From: Rhodospirillales bacterium
Lineage (GTDB): Bacteria; Pseudomonadota; Alphaproteobacteria; Micavibrionales; Micavibrionaceae
DNA length: 34,573 bases
NCBI GenBank assembly: GCA_020638335.1
Contig: JACKIT010000012.1
Location: forward strand, 1-34,573
Reading direction: 5' to 3'
The stretch's first letter is position 1. Each line of letters opens with the position of its first letter. The notes under the pieces are model-generated. The model searched no databases. It saw only the letters and a program-made list of their open reading frames with translations, and had not been told where the DNA came from. Below are positions 23,375 to 30,340 of the stretch, piece after piece. Both the position numbers and the translations under genes were made by a program.

Positions 23375-24018
23375 CGGATGATCTTGTACGCGGATTTGAA
23401 GATTTCGCCCATTATCAATATGAGAATGGGACGGCCTTGATGCCTAAACTGGTTGAGGATGGCCAGGCCCCGAAATACTTCATCATCAGTTGTATCGATT
23501 CGCGCGCCAATCCCGGCACAATTTTCAGAGCCCGCCCGGGCACTTTTTTTGCCCATAAAGCGATGGGCGCTCTTGTGCGCCCTTACAAGCAAGGCACGGC
23601 ACTGGCCGCCTCTTTGCAGTTTGCACTTACCTACAATAACGTCCCGAACATTATCGTTTTAGGGCATACGCAGTGCGGTGCTATTGAGGCGCTATCTAAA
23701 AATCTCGAAGATGAGGAAATTACGAGCTTCATTAGCATGGCCAAAGCCTCACTCAAAAAAGCGCAGGCCTGTTGTTCGGATCATGATGAAATATTGGCCA
23801 TGACCGAAAAGGAAACCATCCTGCAAAGTGCGGAAAATCTGAAAACATATCCCAGCGTTCAACGCGCTCTGGCTGAAAACCGCCTGAACATCAAGGCATG
23901 GCTGTTTGACATGAAAGAAGGACAATTGCTCGAATATAATATTCAGAATAAGGATTTTAGAATTATTTCCGCCTCTCATAAAACTGAAGGCAGCCGAAAA
24001 GAGGAAAGCCATGGCTGA
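23371..24018 (+). CDS. beta-carbonic anhydrase
   Basis: Zinc enzyme that interconverts carbon dioxide and bicarbonate. It has 215 residues. The zinc ligands are C41, H99 and C102, with the catalytic dyad D43/R45 in ISCIDSRANP and LGHTQCGAIEAL; this is the standard beta-class arrangement. It has no signal peptide, so it is cytoplasmic. It starts on the carA stop (ATGA) and is therefore probably co-translated with the small subunit of carbamoyl-phosphate synthase, an enzyme that consumes bicarbonate. Its stop overlaps the ORF6N gene by 8 bases. The symbol is left open because cynT/can naming depends on orthology. Confidence 0.92.
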   Translation: MTDDLVRGFEDFAHYQYENGTALMPKLVEDGQAPKYFIISCIDSRANPGTIFRARPGTFFAHKAMGALVRPYKQGTALAASLQFALTYNNVPNIIVLGHTQCGAIEALSKNLEDEEITSFISMAKASLKKAQACCSDHDEILAMTEKETILQSAENLKTYPSVQRALAENRLNIKAWLFDMKEGQLLEYNIQNKDFRIISASHKTEGSRKEESHG

Positions 24019-24742
24019 GAGAGCGCGCGTCCTTCAAACTGTCATCCCCGTGGAACGGATCGCGGCGGCGATTTACCTTATCCGGGGGGAGAAGATGATG
24101 CTCGATTCCGATCTGGCGGAATTGTACGAGGTGGAAACAAAGCGTTTAAACGAACAGGTCAAAAGAAACAGCGAACGTTTTCCTGAACATTTTATGTTTC
24201 AACTCACTCATGAGGAGTTCGAAAACTTGAAGTCGCAAATTGCGACCTCAAGTGAATGGGGCGGACGAAGAACACCACCATATGCCTTTACGGAGCATGG
24301 AGCTCTGATGCTTTCCAGCGTTTTAAAAAGTGAACACGCTGTACGAGTGAGCATAGCAATCGTAGATACCTTTGTTCATATGCGCAGATTGTTGTCCACG
24401 AACGAGGCTCTGGCCCGGAAAGTCGCGCAGCACGACCGGCAGATCGCGAATTTATATGAACATGTGGAGCGGCTTTTGAAATGGCCGGAGCCGGAGAAAA
24501 AACCGATCGGGTATAATGAACAACCCCGCCCCAAGAGGCGAGGTATCGGTTATTTTGTCATTCCGACCGACCGTAAGGGAGTGGAGGAATCTTATTCACT
24601 AACAAAAGGCAAAGATCCCTCGACTTTGCTCGGGATGACAAAAAGAAAGACGCCGCACCCGCTGCGCCAACGCTTGCGCGGCGAGAGCGGCGGGGAATTA
24701 AATCCGAAAGAGATTAAACACAAAGAGAGAAAGAATGCCTAA
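24011..24742 (+). CDS. ORF6N-domain DNA-binding protein with repeat-derived tail
   Basis: It has 243 residues. Residues about 12-105 match the ORF6N domain, a KilA-N-like DNA-binding module spread by phages and bacteria: IYLIRGEKMMLDSDLAELYEVETKRLNEQVKRN, FPEHFMFQLT, and YAFTEHGALMLSSVL. A coiled-coil-like stretch follows (NEALARKVAQHDRQIANLYEHVERLL, about 136-161). From about residue 172 on, the sequence is encoded by palindromic repeats (24523-24545, 24556-24640, 24646-24705), so the natural C-terminus is probably near the KKPIGYN segment. It overlaps the carbonic anhydrase and GNAT genes by 8 bases each. Orphan ORF6N genes are often mobile-element relics; here it is embedded in a car operon. 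Confidence 0.8.
   Translation: MAERARVLQTVIPVERIAAAIYLIRGEKMMLDSDLAELYEVETKRLNEQVKRNSERFPEHFMFQLTHEEFENLKSQIATSSEWGGRRTPPYAFTEHGALMLSSVLKSEHAVRVSIAIVDTFVHMRRLLSTNEALARKVAQHDRQIANLYEHVERLLKWPEPEKKPIGYNEQPRPKRRGIGYFVIPTDRKGVEESYSLTKGKDPSTLLGMTKRKTPHPLRQRLRGESGGELNPKEIKHKERKNA
24556..24640 (+). repeat. 85-nt palindromic element (type C, copy 2) in the ORF6N gene tail
   Basis: It has the same 85-nt length and the same TGTCATTCCGA ... TCGGGATGACA termini as the element in nadE, with shared internal GGGAGTGGAGGAATCT and AGATCCCTCGACT. The middle 25 bases differ between copies. It is read open here as part of the ORF6N protein. Confidence 0.85.
24646..24705 (+). repeat. GC-rich palindromic repeat (type G) in the ORF6N gene tail
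   Basis: CGCCGC near 24650 and GCGGCG near 24688 bracket an inner CGCTGCGCC / GGCG region with further partial complementarity, the style of the other palindromes in this window. A smaller CCCCGCC / GGCGAGG hairpin lies at 24523-24545. All are translated as the basic C-terminal tail of the ORF6N protein. Confidence 0.5.
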
Positions 24743-24758
24743 GAGAACCGACATAAAA
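24735..24758 (+). repeat. direct repeat of the carB start region, copy 1 (partner at 25294-25317)
   Basis: ATGCCTAAGAGAACCGAC plus ATAAAA at 24735-24758 matches 25294-25317 with a single G/A difference, and AAAGAGA precedes both. Each copy is both the start of a gene (encoding MPKRTDIK) and, in another frame, the GCC-TAA end of the gene before it. Confidence 0.85.
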
Positions 24759-25301
24759 GTCAGGTTTGCCGCTCCGGAGGATGCGGAGCAGATGAGCGCT
24801 GTTGCGAATAGTAATTTTGTCCCTTTGGAAAAATTATCCGAACGTGCGCATCAAGGCTTTACAATCTGGCCAAGAGATCAAAACGACTACGCAAATTGCA
24901 TTGGCAGCTCTTCTCACGTAGCGGTTGCCGAGGATGCCGATGGTAAAATTGTCGGTCATATTCTCGCATATGATATAGGGGTCTTTAAGCAAATAGCCCA
25001 CCAGTCCGGAAGTAAAAACCCCATACACCAATACAAAGAATATCCAGATACTTCCATTTTTTTAGATCAGATTACAATCAAACCCGACCATCATGGAATG
25101 GGAATCGGTTCGATGCTTGATGCGTTTTTGCGTGCGCATGCTCCGCAAAGCGATTTATGGATTACTGACATTGTGCATAAACCAGTCAAGAACGAAGCGT
25201 CTGTCGCCTTTTTTGAGAATTTAGGATTTGAACTACAGGATGAGGTCGAGCACGACGGCTGGATTTTGGGAATTTATGAAAGAGAAATAAGACATGCCTA
25301 A
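24735..25301 (+). CDS. GNAT family N-acetyltransferase with a carB-like N-terminus
   Basis: It has 188 residues. The acetyl-CoA-binding signature DQITIKPDHHGMGIGSMLDAFL (about 111-132) and the later NEASVAFFENLGFE block are typical of GNAT enzymes. The substrate is unknown. The first eight residues, MPKRTDIK, are identical to those of CarB and are encoded by a 24-nt direct repeat with one mismatch; the GNAT fold itself begins right after, at VRFAAPEDAEQ. The gene overlaps both neighbours by the same 8 bases (ATGCCTAA). It looks inserted between the ORF6N gene and carB, taking its translation start from a duplicated carB start. Confidence 0.85.
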   Translation: MPKRTDIKVRFAAPEDAEQMSAVANSNFVPLEKLSERAHQGFTIWPRDQNDYANCIGSSSHVAVAEDADGKIVGHILAYDIGVFKQIAHQSGSKNPIHQYKEYPDTSIFLDQITIKPDHHGMGIGSMLDAFLRAHAPQSDLWITDIVHKPVKNEASVAFFENLGFELQDEVEHDGWILGIYEREIRHA

Positions 25302-28300
25302 AAGAACCGACATAAAATCCATCGCTATTATCGGGGCCGGGCCGATCGTGATCGGGCAGGCCTGTGAGTTTGACTATTCCGGCGCGCAAGCCTGTAAAGC
25401 GTTGCGCGAGGAAGGGTATCGCGTGGTGCTGATTAACTCGAACCCGGCGACGATCATGACTGATCCGGAGATGGCGGATGCAACCTATATCGAGCCCATC
25501 ACTGCGAAAGTTGTGGCCAAGATTTTGCGTAAAGAGCGCCCGGATGCCTTGCTGCCGACGATGGGCGGACAAACGGCGCTGAACACCGCTCTGGAGCTGG
25601 AAAAGATGGGTGTGCTCGAAGAGCTGGGCATTGAGTTGATCGGTGCGAAGGCCGATGTGATCGACAAGGCCGAAAACCGCGAACGGTTCAAACACTGCAT
25701 GGAAAGCATCGGGCTGGAAAACCCGAAAAGCGCGGTGGTGCATTCTGTGGAAGAAGCGCGTGAAGCGCTTAAGACCCTTGGCCTGCCGACGATTATCCGC
25801 CCCTCCTTCACTCTTGGCGGGACCGGCGGCGGCGTGGCCTATAACCGTGACGAATTTGAAAAGATCGTGCGCGAGGGGCTGGATGCTTCGCCGACCAATG
25901 AAGTGCTGCTGGATGAAAGCCTTTTGGGCTGGAAAGAGTACGAAATGGAGGTGGTGCGCGATAAAAATGACAACTGCATCATCGTGTGTTCCATCGAAAA
26001 CATCGATCCTATGGGCGTGCATACGGGCGATTCCATCACCGTCGCCCCTGCCCTGACGCTGACCGATAAAGAATACCAAATCATGCGTAATGCCAGCATT
26101 GCGGTGCTGCGCGCGATTGGTGTGGAAACCGGCGGTTCAAACGTGCAGTTCGGTATGCATCCGGACACAGGCCGCATGGTGGTGATTGAGATGAACCCGC
26201 GCGTCTCGCGCTCTTCGGCGCTGGCGTCAAAGGCCACAGGCTTTCCGATTGCCAAGATCGCGGCGAAGCTGGCCGTGGGCTATACGCTAGATGAGCTGGG
26301 CAACGACATTACCGGCGGGAAGACCCCGGCCTCGTTTGAGCCGACAATCGACTATGTCGTGACGAAAATTCCGCGCTTTGCGTTTGAGAAATTCAAGGGC
26401 GCCGAACCGCACCTGACCACGGCGATGAAGTCGGTGGGTGAAGCGATGGCGATTGGCCGCAATTTTGAGGAAAGCATCCAAAAAGCTATGCGCAGCCTTG
26501 AAAAAGGACTGACCGGGCTTGAACCGGTTGCGGATATGGAGATTGATGAAATCCGCGCCGAGATCGCCCGCGCCACGCCGCAGCGTCTTCTTTACGTGGC
26601 CGAAGGGCTGTATCAGGGCCTGAGCATTGACGAAGTTTACAGCTTGTGCAAATTCGACAAATGGTATCTGGAGCGGATCAATCATTTAATGAAAACCGAA
26701 CGCGCGATGCGTGAAAACGGTTTGCCGACGACAGCCGAAGGCTGGATGAAGATTAAGAAACTCGGGTTTTCCGATGCGCAGCTGGCCAAGATCATGAAGG
26801 TTGAAGAATCCGATGTGCGCAAGGCGCGCTGGGCGCATGACGTTCATCCGGTTTATAAACGCGTGGATACCTGCGCGGCGGAAATCCCGTCGGGCACACC
26901 GTATATGTATGGCACCTACGAAGGTAATGGACTTAGCCCGTCGGAAAATGAAATTGATCCTTGCGATAAAGAAAAGGTGATTATTCTGGGCGGCGGGCCG
27001 AACCGTATCGGTCAGGGGATCGAGTTTGATTATTGCTGTGTGCATGCAGCCTATGCGCTGAAAGAGGCGGGCTATGAGACCATCATGGTCAACTGCAACC
27101 CGGAAACGGTCTCAACCGACTATGATACCTCTGATCGCCTCTATTTCGAACCGCTGACCGAAGAGGATGTGATTGAACTGATCCGCGCCGAGCAAGCGTC
27201 CGGCCCCGTTAAGGGCGTGATTGTGCAGCTTGGCGGGCAAACACCGCTTAAGCTCGCCGATGCGTTAGAGCGTGAAGGCATTCCTATTCTCGGAACCAAC
27301 CCGGATGCGATTGATTTGGCCGAGGACCGCGAGCGGTTCCAAAAGCTGGTCAACGATCTGGGGCTAAAACAGCCGCCTAACGGGCTGGCCTCTTCTGCCG
27401 AGGAAGCATTTGAAAAGGCCGAAGGGATTGGCTTCCCGCTGGTGGTGCGTCCATCATATGTGCTAGGTGGGCAAGGCATGGAAATCGTCCATAACATGGA
27501 TGAGCTCAAGCGCTATATCAATATTGCGGTGAAGGTTTCGGGCGATTCTCCTGTCCTCCTCGACCGCTATCTCAAGAGCGCGATTGAGCTGGATGTTGAT
27601 GCGCTGTGTGACAGCGATGGCGAGGTTTATGTTTCCGGGATCATGGAGCATATCGAGGAAGCGGGGATTCACTCGGGCGATAGTGCCTGCGTCTTGCCGC
27701 CGCATTCTCTCCCAGCCGAAACCGTGGCGGAGCTGGAACGTCAGACGATTGAACTGGCCAAGGCGCTCAATGTTGTCGGCCTGATGAATGTGCAATTCGC
27801 GGTCAGAAGAAAAGACGCCCCCAATACAACCCCCTCCCTTGAGGGAGGGGGTAAGGGGGAGGGTGAAAATTCCGAAACGCCCCCTCTCCCTAACCCTCTC
27901 CCCGAGGGGAGAGGGGACTCTTCTTGTGAGGCGGATGATTTCGACATTTACCTCATCGAGGTGAACCCACGTGCGTCACGCACCGTGCCGTTTGTGGCCA
28001 AGGCGACCGGCGTGCCGGTGGCGAAAATCGCCGCGCGGGTGATGGCCGGTGAAAAGCTCAGCGCCTTTAAGGATATCCTTGTCGGTATGCCGAGCGGTCA
28101 CAGCGCGGTCAAAGCGCCCGTCTTCCCGTTCAACCGTTTCCCCGGCGTTGAACCCCTGCTCGGCCCTGAGATGAAATCGACTGGTGAGGTGATGGGGATT
28201 GATAAAAACCTGGCGCATGCGATTGCGAAATCTCAGCTCGCGGCGGGTACATTGTTGCCTAAATCCGGGACGGTGTTCCTGTCGGTTAAAACCACTGATA

Positions 28301-28692
28301 AAGAGGCGTTGCTGCCTATTGCTCAGGAGCTAGAGGCGATGGGCTTTGATCTGGTCGCCACGGGCGGCACCTGCCGCTATCTGGACGAACACGGCGTGAA
28401 GGTCAAGCGGATTAACAAGGTGCTGGAAGGCCAGCCCCACGTTCTGGATGCGATGATCAATGGCGAGATTGCGCTGGTGATTAACACCACGACGAAAAGC
28501 TCGCAAGCCGTGGCGGACAGTAGCTCGATCCGGCGCATGGCGTTGATGAACAAGATCCCGTATTATACGCTGCTGACCGCGGCGGGTGCGGCGGTGAAAG
28601 CGATTGCGGCGATTAAGGCCAAGGATATCGAGGTCGCACCGTTGCAGGAGTTTTTTCCGGTCGGGGCCAAGGCCAAGAAAGACGCGGCGTAA
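25294..28692 (+). CDS. carB: carbamoyl-phosphate synthase large subunit
   Basis: Makes carbamoyl phosphate from bicarbonate, ammonia and two ATP. It has 1132 residues, about 45 more than usual. It shows two homologous ATP-grasp halves (IIGAGPIVIGQACEFDYSGAQ; ILGGGPNRIGQGIEFDYCCVHA), metal-binding IEMNPRVSRSSALASKATG and IEVNPRASRTVPFVAKATG, and a C-terminal MGS-like regulatory domain (GFDLVATGGTCRYL). The excess length is a Pro/Gly-rich insert at residues about 838-884, between MNVQFAV and IYLIEVNPRASR, encoded by a GC-rich palindromic repeat (27830-27915). Related proteins have a tight turn there. It is the last gene of the overlapping carA...carB chain. Confidence 0.95.
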   Translation: MPKRTDIKSIAIIGAGPIVIGQACEFDYSGAQACKALREEGYRVVLINSNPATIMTDPEMADATYIEPITAKVVAKILRKERPDALLPTMGGQTALNTALELEKMGVLEELGIELIGAKADVIDKAENRERFKHCMESIGLENPKSAVVHSVEEAREALKTLGLPTIIRPSFTLGGTGGGVAYNRDEFEKIVREGLDASPTNEVLLDESLLGWKEYEMEVVRDKNDNCIIVCSIENIDPMGVHTGDSITVAPALTLTDKEYQIMRNASIAVLRAIGVETGGSNVQFGMHPDTGRMVVIEMNPRVSRSSALASKATGFPIAKIAAKLAVGYTLDELGNDITGGKTPASFEPTIDYVVTKIPRFAFEKFKGAEPHLTTAMKSVGEAMAIGRNFEESIQKAMRSLEKGLTGLEPVADMEIDEIRAEIARATPQRLLYVAEGLYQGLSIDEVYSLCKFDKWYLERINHLMKTERAMRENGLPTTAEGWMKIKKLGFSDAQLAKIMKVEESDVRKARWAHDVHPVYKRVDTCAAEIPSGTPYMYGTYEGNGLSPSENEIDPCDKEKVIILGGGPNRIGQGIEFDYCCVHAAYALKEAGYETIMVNCNPETVSTDYDTSDRLYFEPLTEEDVIELIRAEQASGPVKGVIVQLGGQTPLKLADALEREGIPILGTNPDAIDLAEDRERFQKLVNDLGLKQPPNGLASSAEEAFEKAEGIGFPLVVRPSYVLGGQGMEIVHNMDELKRYINIAVKVSGDSPVLLDRYLKSAIELDVDALCDSDGEVYVSGIMEHIEEAGIHSGDSACVLPPHSLPAETVAELERQTIELAKALNVVGLMNVQFAVRRKDAPNTTPSLEGGGKGEGENSETPPLPNPLPEGRGDSSCEADDFDIYLIEVNPRASRTVPFVAKATGVPVAKIAARVMAGEKLSAFKDILVGMPSGHSAVKAPVFPFNRFPGVEPLLGPEMKSTGEVMGIDKNLAHAIAKSQLAAGTLLPKSGTVFLSVKTTDKEALLPIAQELEAMGFDLVATGGTCRYLDEHGVKVKRINKVLEGQPHVLDAMINGEIALVINTTTKSSQAVADSSSIRRMALMNKIPYYTLLTAAGAAVKAIAAIKAKDIEVAPLQEFFPVGAKAKKDAA
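27830..27915 (+). repeat. GC-rich double-hairpin element (type D) in frame inside carB
   Basis: The left hairpin is a 10-bp stem CCCCCTCCCT / AGGGAGGGGG with a two-base loop (27830-27851). The right hairpin is CCCTCTCCCC / GGGGAGAGGG with a two-base loop (27894-27915). The translation TPPLPNPLPEGRG is a familiar product of this dispersed repeat type in proteobacterial genomes. Confidence 0.85.
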
Positions 28693-28699
28693 GTTTTTA

Positions 28700-28728
28700 T
28701 TGACATAATATTAAATCCTTGTTACCTT
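28700..28728 (+). promoter_or_regulatory. candidate promoter of the 124-aa gene
   Basis: TTGACA at 28700-28705, an exact 17-base AT-rich spacer, then TACCTT at 28723-28728. It begins just after the carB stop, so the following gene has its own promoter. Confidence 0.5.
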
Positions 28729-28760
28729 ACGAAAAATAAATTCAGTTAAGGAGCGTCGTT

Positions 28761-29135
28761 GTGAGTCTTTTTGTTTATAAATTTGGGGGAGCAATTAAAA
28801 CCGCATTTGCTATTTCCGCAGATCTTGACAGTAGTGACTCTGGACAAAACGCGACCATTATTCACCATTCCATACCCAATGCACACCGAACAGCGTGTGA
28901 CAAGCAAGATATTGTAAACATCCCTGTCGACGCTTTCGAAAAGTTTACAGAAGGCGTGATGGCTGCTGGCGGACAATCGAAAATTTTAGTCTTGGATACT
29001 ACTTACGACAAGACAAAAGATCGGCGTGACCCAGATGCATATAGTGGCGGTCAAAAAGCCATGCATCATGCATATAATAATGGTTATGATGCATTTAGAA
29101 GCTTTATAGATGAGCACACACCCAATAGGGTTTAG
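28761..29135 (+). CDS. hypothetical protein, 124 aa
   Basis: Not recognised. The GTG start has AAGGAG 8 bases upstream, a promoter at 28700-28728 and a terminator at 29191-29213, so it is a complete unit. The product is soluble-looking with an N-terminal LFVYKFGGAIKTAFAIS strand/helix, an Asp/Ser-rich segment, then KILVLDTTYDKTKDRRDP and a His/Tyr-rich AMHHAYNNGYDAF stretch. No signal peptide is evident. It could be an effector or orphan gene; context (between carB and greA) gives no clue. Confidence 0.7.
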   Translation: MSLFVYKFGGAIKTAFAISADLDSSDSGQNATIIHHSIPNAHRTACDKQDIVNIPVDAFEKFTEGVMAAGGQSKILVLDTTYDKTKDRRDPDAYSGGQKAMHHAYNNGYDAFRSFIDEHTPNRV

Positions 29136-29190
29136 GATCTATACATCAATCTTGACGAAAACTAAAATTTCGCATAGCATAACCTTAATT

Positions 29191-29213
29191 CCCGCCGCGT
29201 TTGGCGGGTTTTA
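29191..29213 (+). terminator. terminator after the 124-aa gene
   Basis: CCCGCC-gcgttt-GGCGGG (29191-29208) is followed by TTTTATTTT, and lies before the greA ribosome site. Confidence 0.75.
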
Positions 29214-29246
29214 TTTTGATTTCCTGACAGTGTAAGGACGAAGACA

Positions 29247-29720
29247 ATGGAACAGATTCCTGTTACCAAAATCGGCTTTGAAGGTTTAGAGGCCGAATTG
29301 AAAGATTTAAAAACCGTGCAGCGCCCGAATGTGATTGAGGCGATTGCCACGGCACGCGAGCATGGCGACCTTTCTGAGAACGCCGAGTATCACGCTGCGC
29401 GTGAACAACAGAGCTTTATCGAAGGCCGCATCAAAGAGCTGGAAGCCGTGATTGGCCGGGCGCAGGTTATTGACCCTTCAACGCTGTCTGGAACTGCCGT
29501 GAAGTTCGGCGCGAGCGTAACGATTGTCGATGAAGAAACGGACGAGGAATCCACCTATCAAATCGTTGGCGATTATGAGGCAGACCTGGCACACGGTAAA
29601 ATCTCTATCAGCTCCCCGATCGCAAAAGGTCTGATTGGAAAATCCGAAGGAGATTCAGTCGTTATCAGAACGCCCAAAGGCTCACGCGATTACGAAATCC
29701 TCAATGTAAAATATAAATAG
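29247..29720 (+). CDS. greA: transcription elongation factor GreA
   Basis: Enters the RNA polymerase secondary channel and stimulates cleavage of backtracked RNA. It has 157 residues, the standard length. The N-terminal coiled coil carries the acidic tip segment (IATAREHGDLSENAEYHAAREQQ), and the C-terminal FKBP-like domain ends with SPIAKGLIGKSEGDSVVIRTPKGSRDYEIL. The start ATG follows AAGGACGAAGACA, a good ribosome site. greA next to carB is a common alphaproteobacterial arrangement; here a small unknown gene separates them. Confidence 0.96.
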   Translation: MEQIPVTKIGFEGLEAELKDLKTVQRPNVIEAIATAREHGDLSENAEYHAAREQQSFIEGRIKELEAVIGRAQVIDPSTLSGTAVKFGASVTIVDEETDEESTYQIVGDYEADLAHGKISISSPIAKGLIGKSEGDSVVIRTPKGSRDYEILNVKYK

Positions 29721-29725
29721 GTCGG

Positions 29726-29799
29726 ACCGGGCCCGCTCGTTTGAATTCAATATCTTATAAAATTTGAAATGGGCCCACTCTTGGTCTACTGGGCCCGGT
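29726..29799 (+). repeat. palindromic repeat (type H) between convergent greA and lrp
   Basis: ACCGGGCCC (29726-29734) and GGGCCCGGT (29791-29799) are exact inverted arms, with a further GGGCCCAC at 29771 and a small TTGAATTCAA palindrome (29741-29750) between. The right arm reaches the last base of the lrp stop codon. It could double as a two-way transcription end. Confidence 0.6.
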
Positions 29800-30272
29800 T
29801 ATTGTTCAATCGGGACGCCAGCTTCGTCTTTGGCGCTGCGGATGTTGAGCGAGGATTTTACCGAAATCACATTTGGCGCTGTGGTTAATTCATGAGTCAA
29901 AAATTCCTGATAACTGTCCCAATCTTTCGCCACGATTTTCAGGATGAAATCGACATCACCGGCCAACATATGGCATTCACGCACCATAGGCAACTCGACC
30001 ATATGCTTTTCAAAGGCTTCAAGGTCTTTTTCGGCTTGCGACTCAAGGCGCACCATGGCGAATACTGTAACGCTGTAACCCAGAATCGCCGGATCGATTT
30101 GTGCGTGGTAGCTGTGGATATAGCCCGCATCTTCCAAAGCGCGCACACGACGCAGGCACGGCGGGGCAGATATACCAACGACTTTGGCCAATTCAACATT
30201 GGTCATCCGACCGTCGGCCTGTAGATTTTGTAGAATTTTTTTGTCAATTGCATCAAGTTTTGAGCGGCGCAT
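29799..30272 (-). CDS. Lrp/AsnC family transcriptional regulator
   Basis: It has 157 residues. An N-terminal winged helix-turn-helix (LDAIDKKILQNLQADGRMTNVELAKVVGISAPPCLRRVRALEDAGYI) is followed by a RAM ligand-binding domain (VTVFAMVRLESQAEKDLEAFEKHMVELPMVRECHMLAGDVDFILKIV). Such proteins usually sense amino acids. The PPCLRRVRALE recognition helix is typical of global Lrp-type members in alphaproteobacteria. It is divergent from the ELM1-family gene with a 68-base shared upstream region and could regulate it or itself. Confidence 0.9.
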   Translation of the reverse strand: MRRSKLDAIDKKILQNLQADGRMTNVELAKVVGISAPPCLRRVRALEDAGYIHSYHAQIDPAILGYSVTVFAMVRLESQAEKDLEAFEKHMVELPMVRECHMLAGDVDFILKIVAKDWDSYQEFLTHELTTAPNVISVKSSLNIRSAKDEAGVPIEQ

Positions 30273-30340
30273 GGTGGGGTTCTTTTCGGATTAAATCGTT
30301 TCACAAAGACCTATGAGCTTGATATAAAGTTGCGCAAGCC

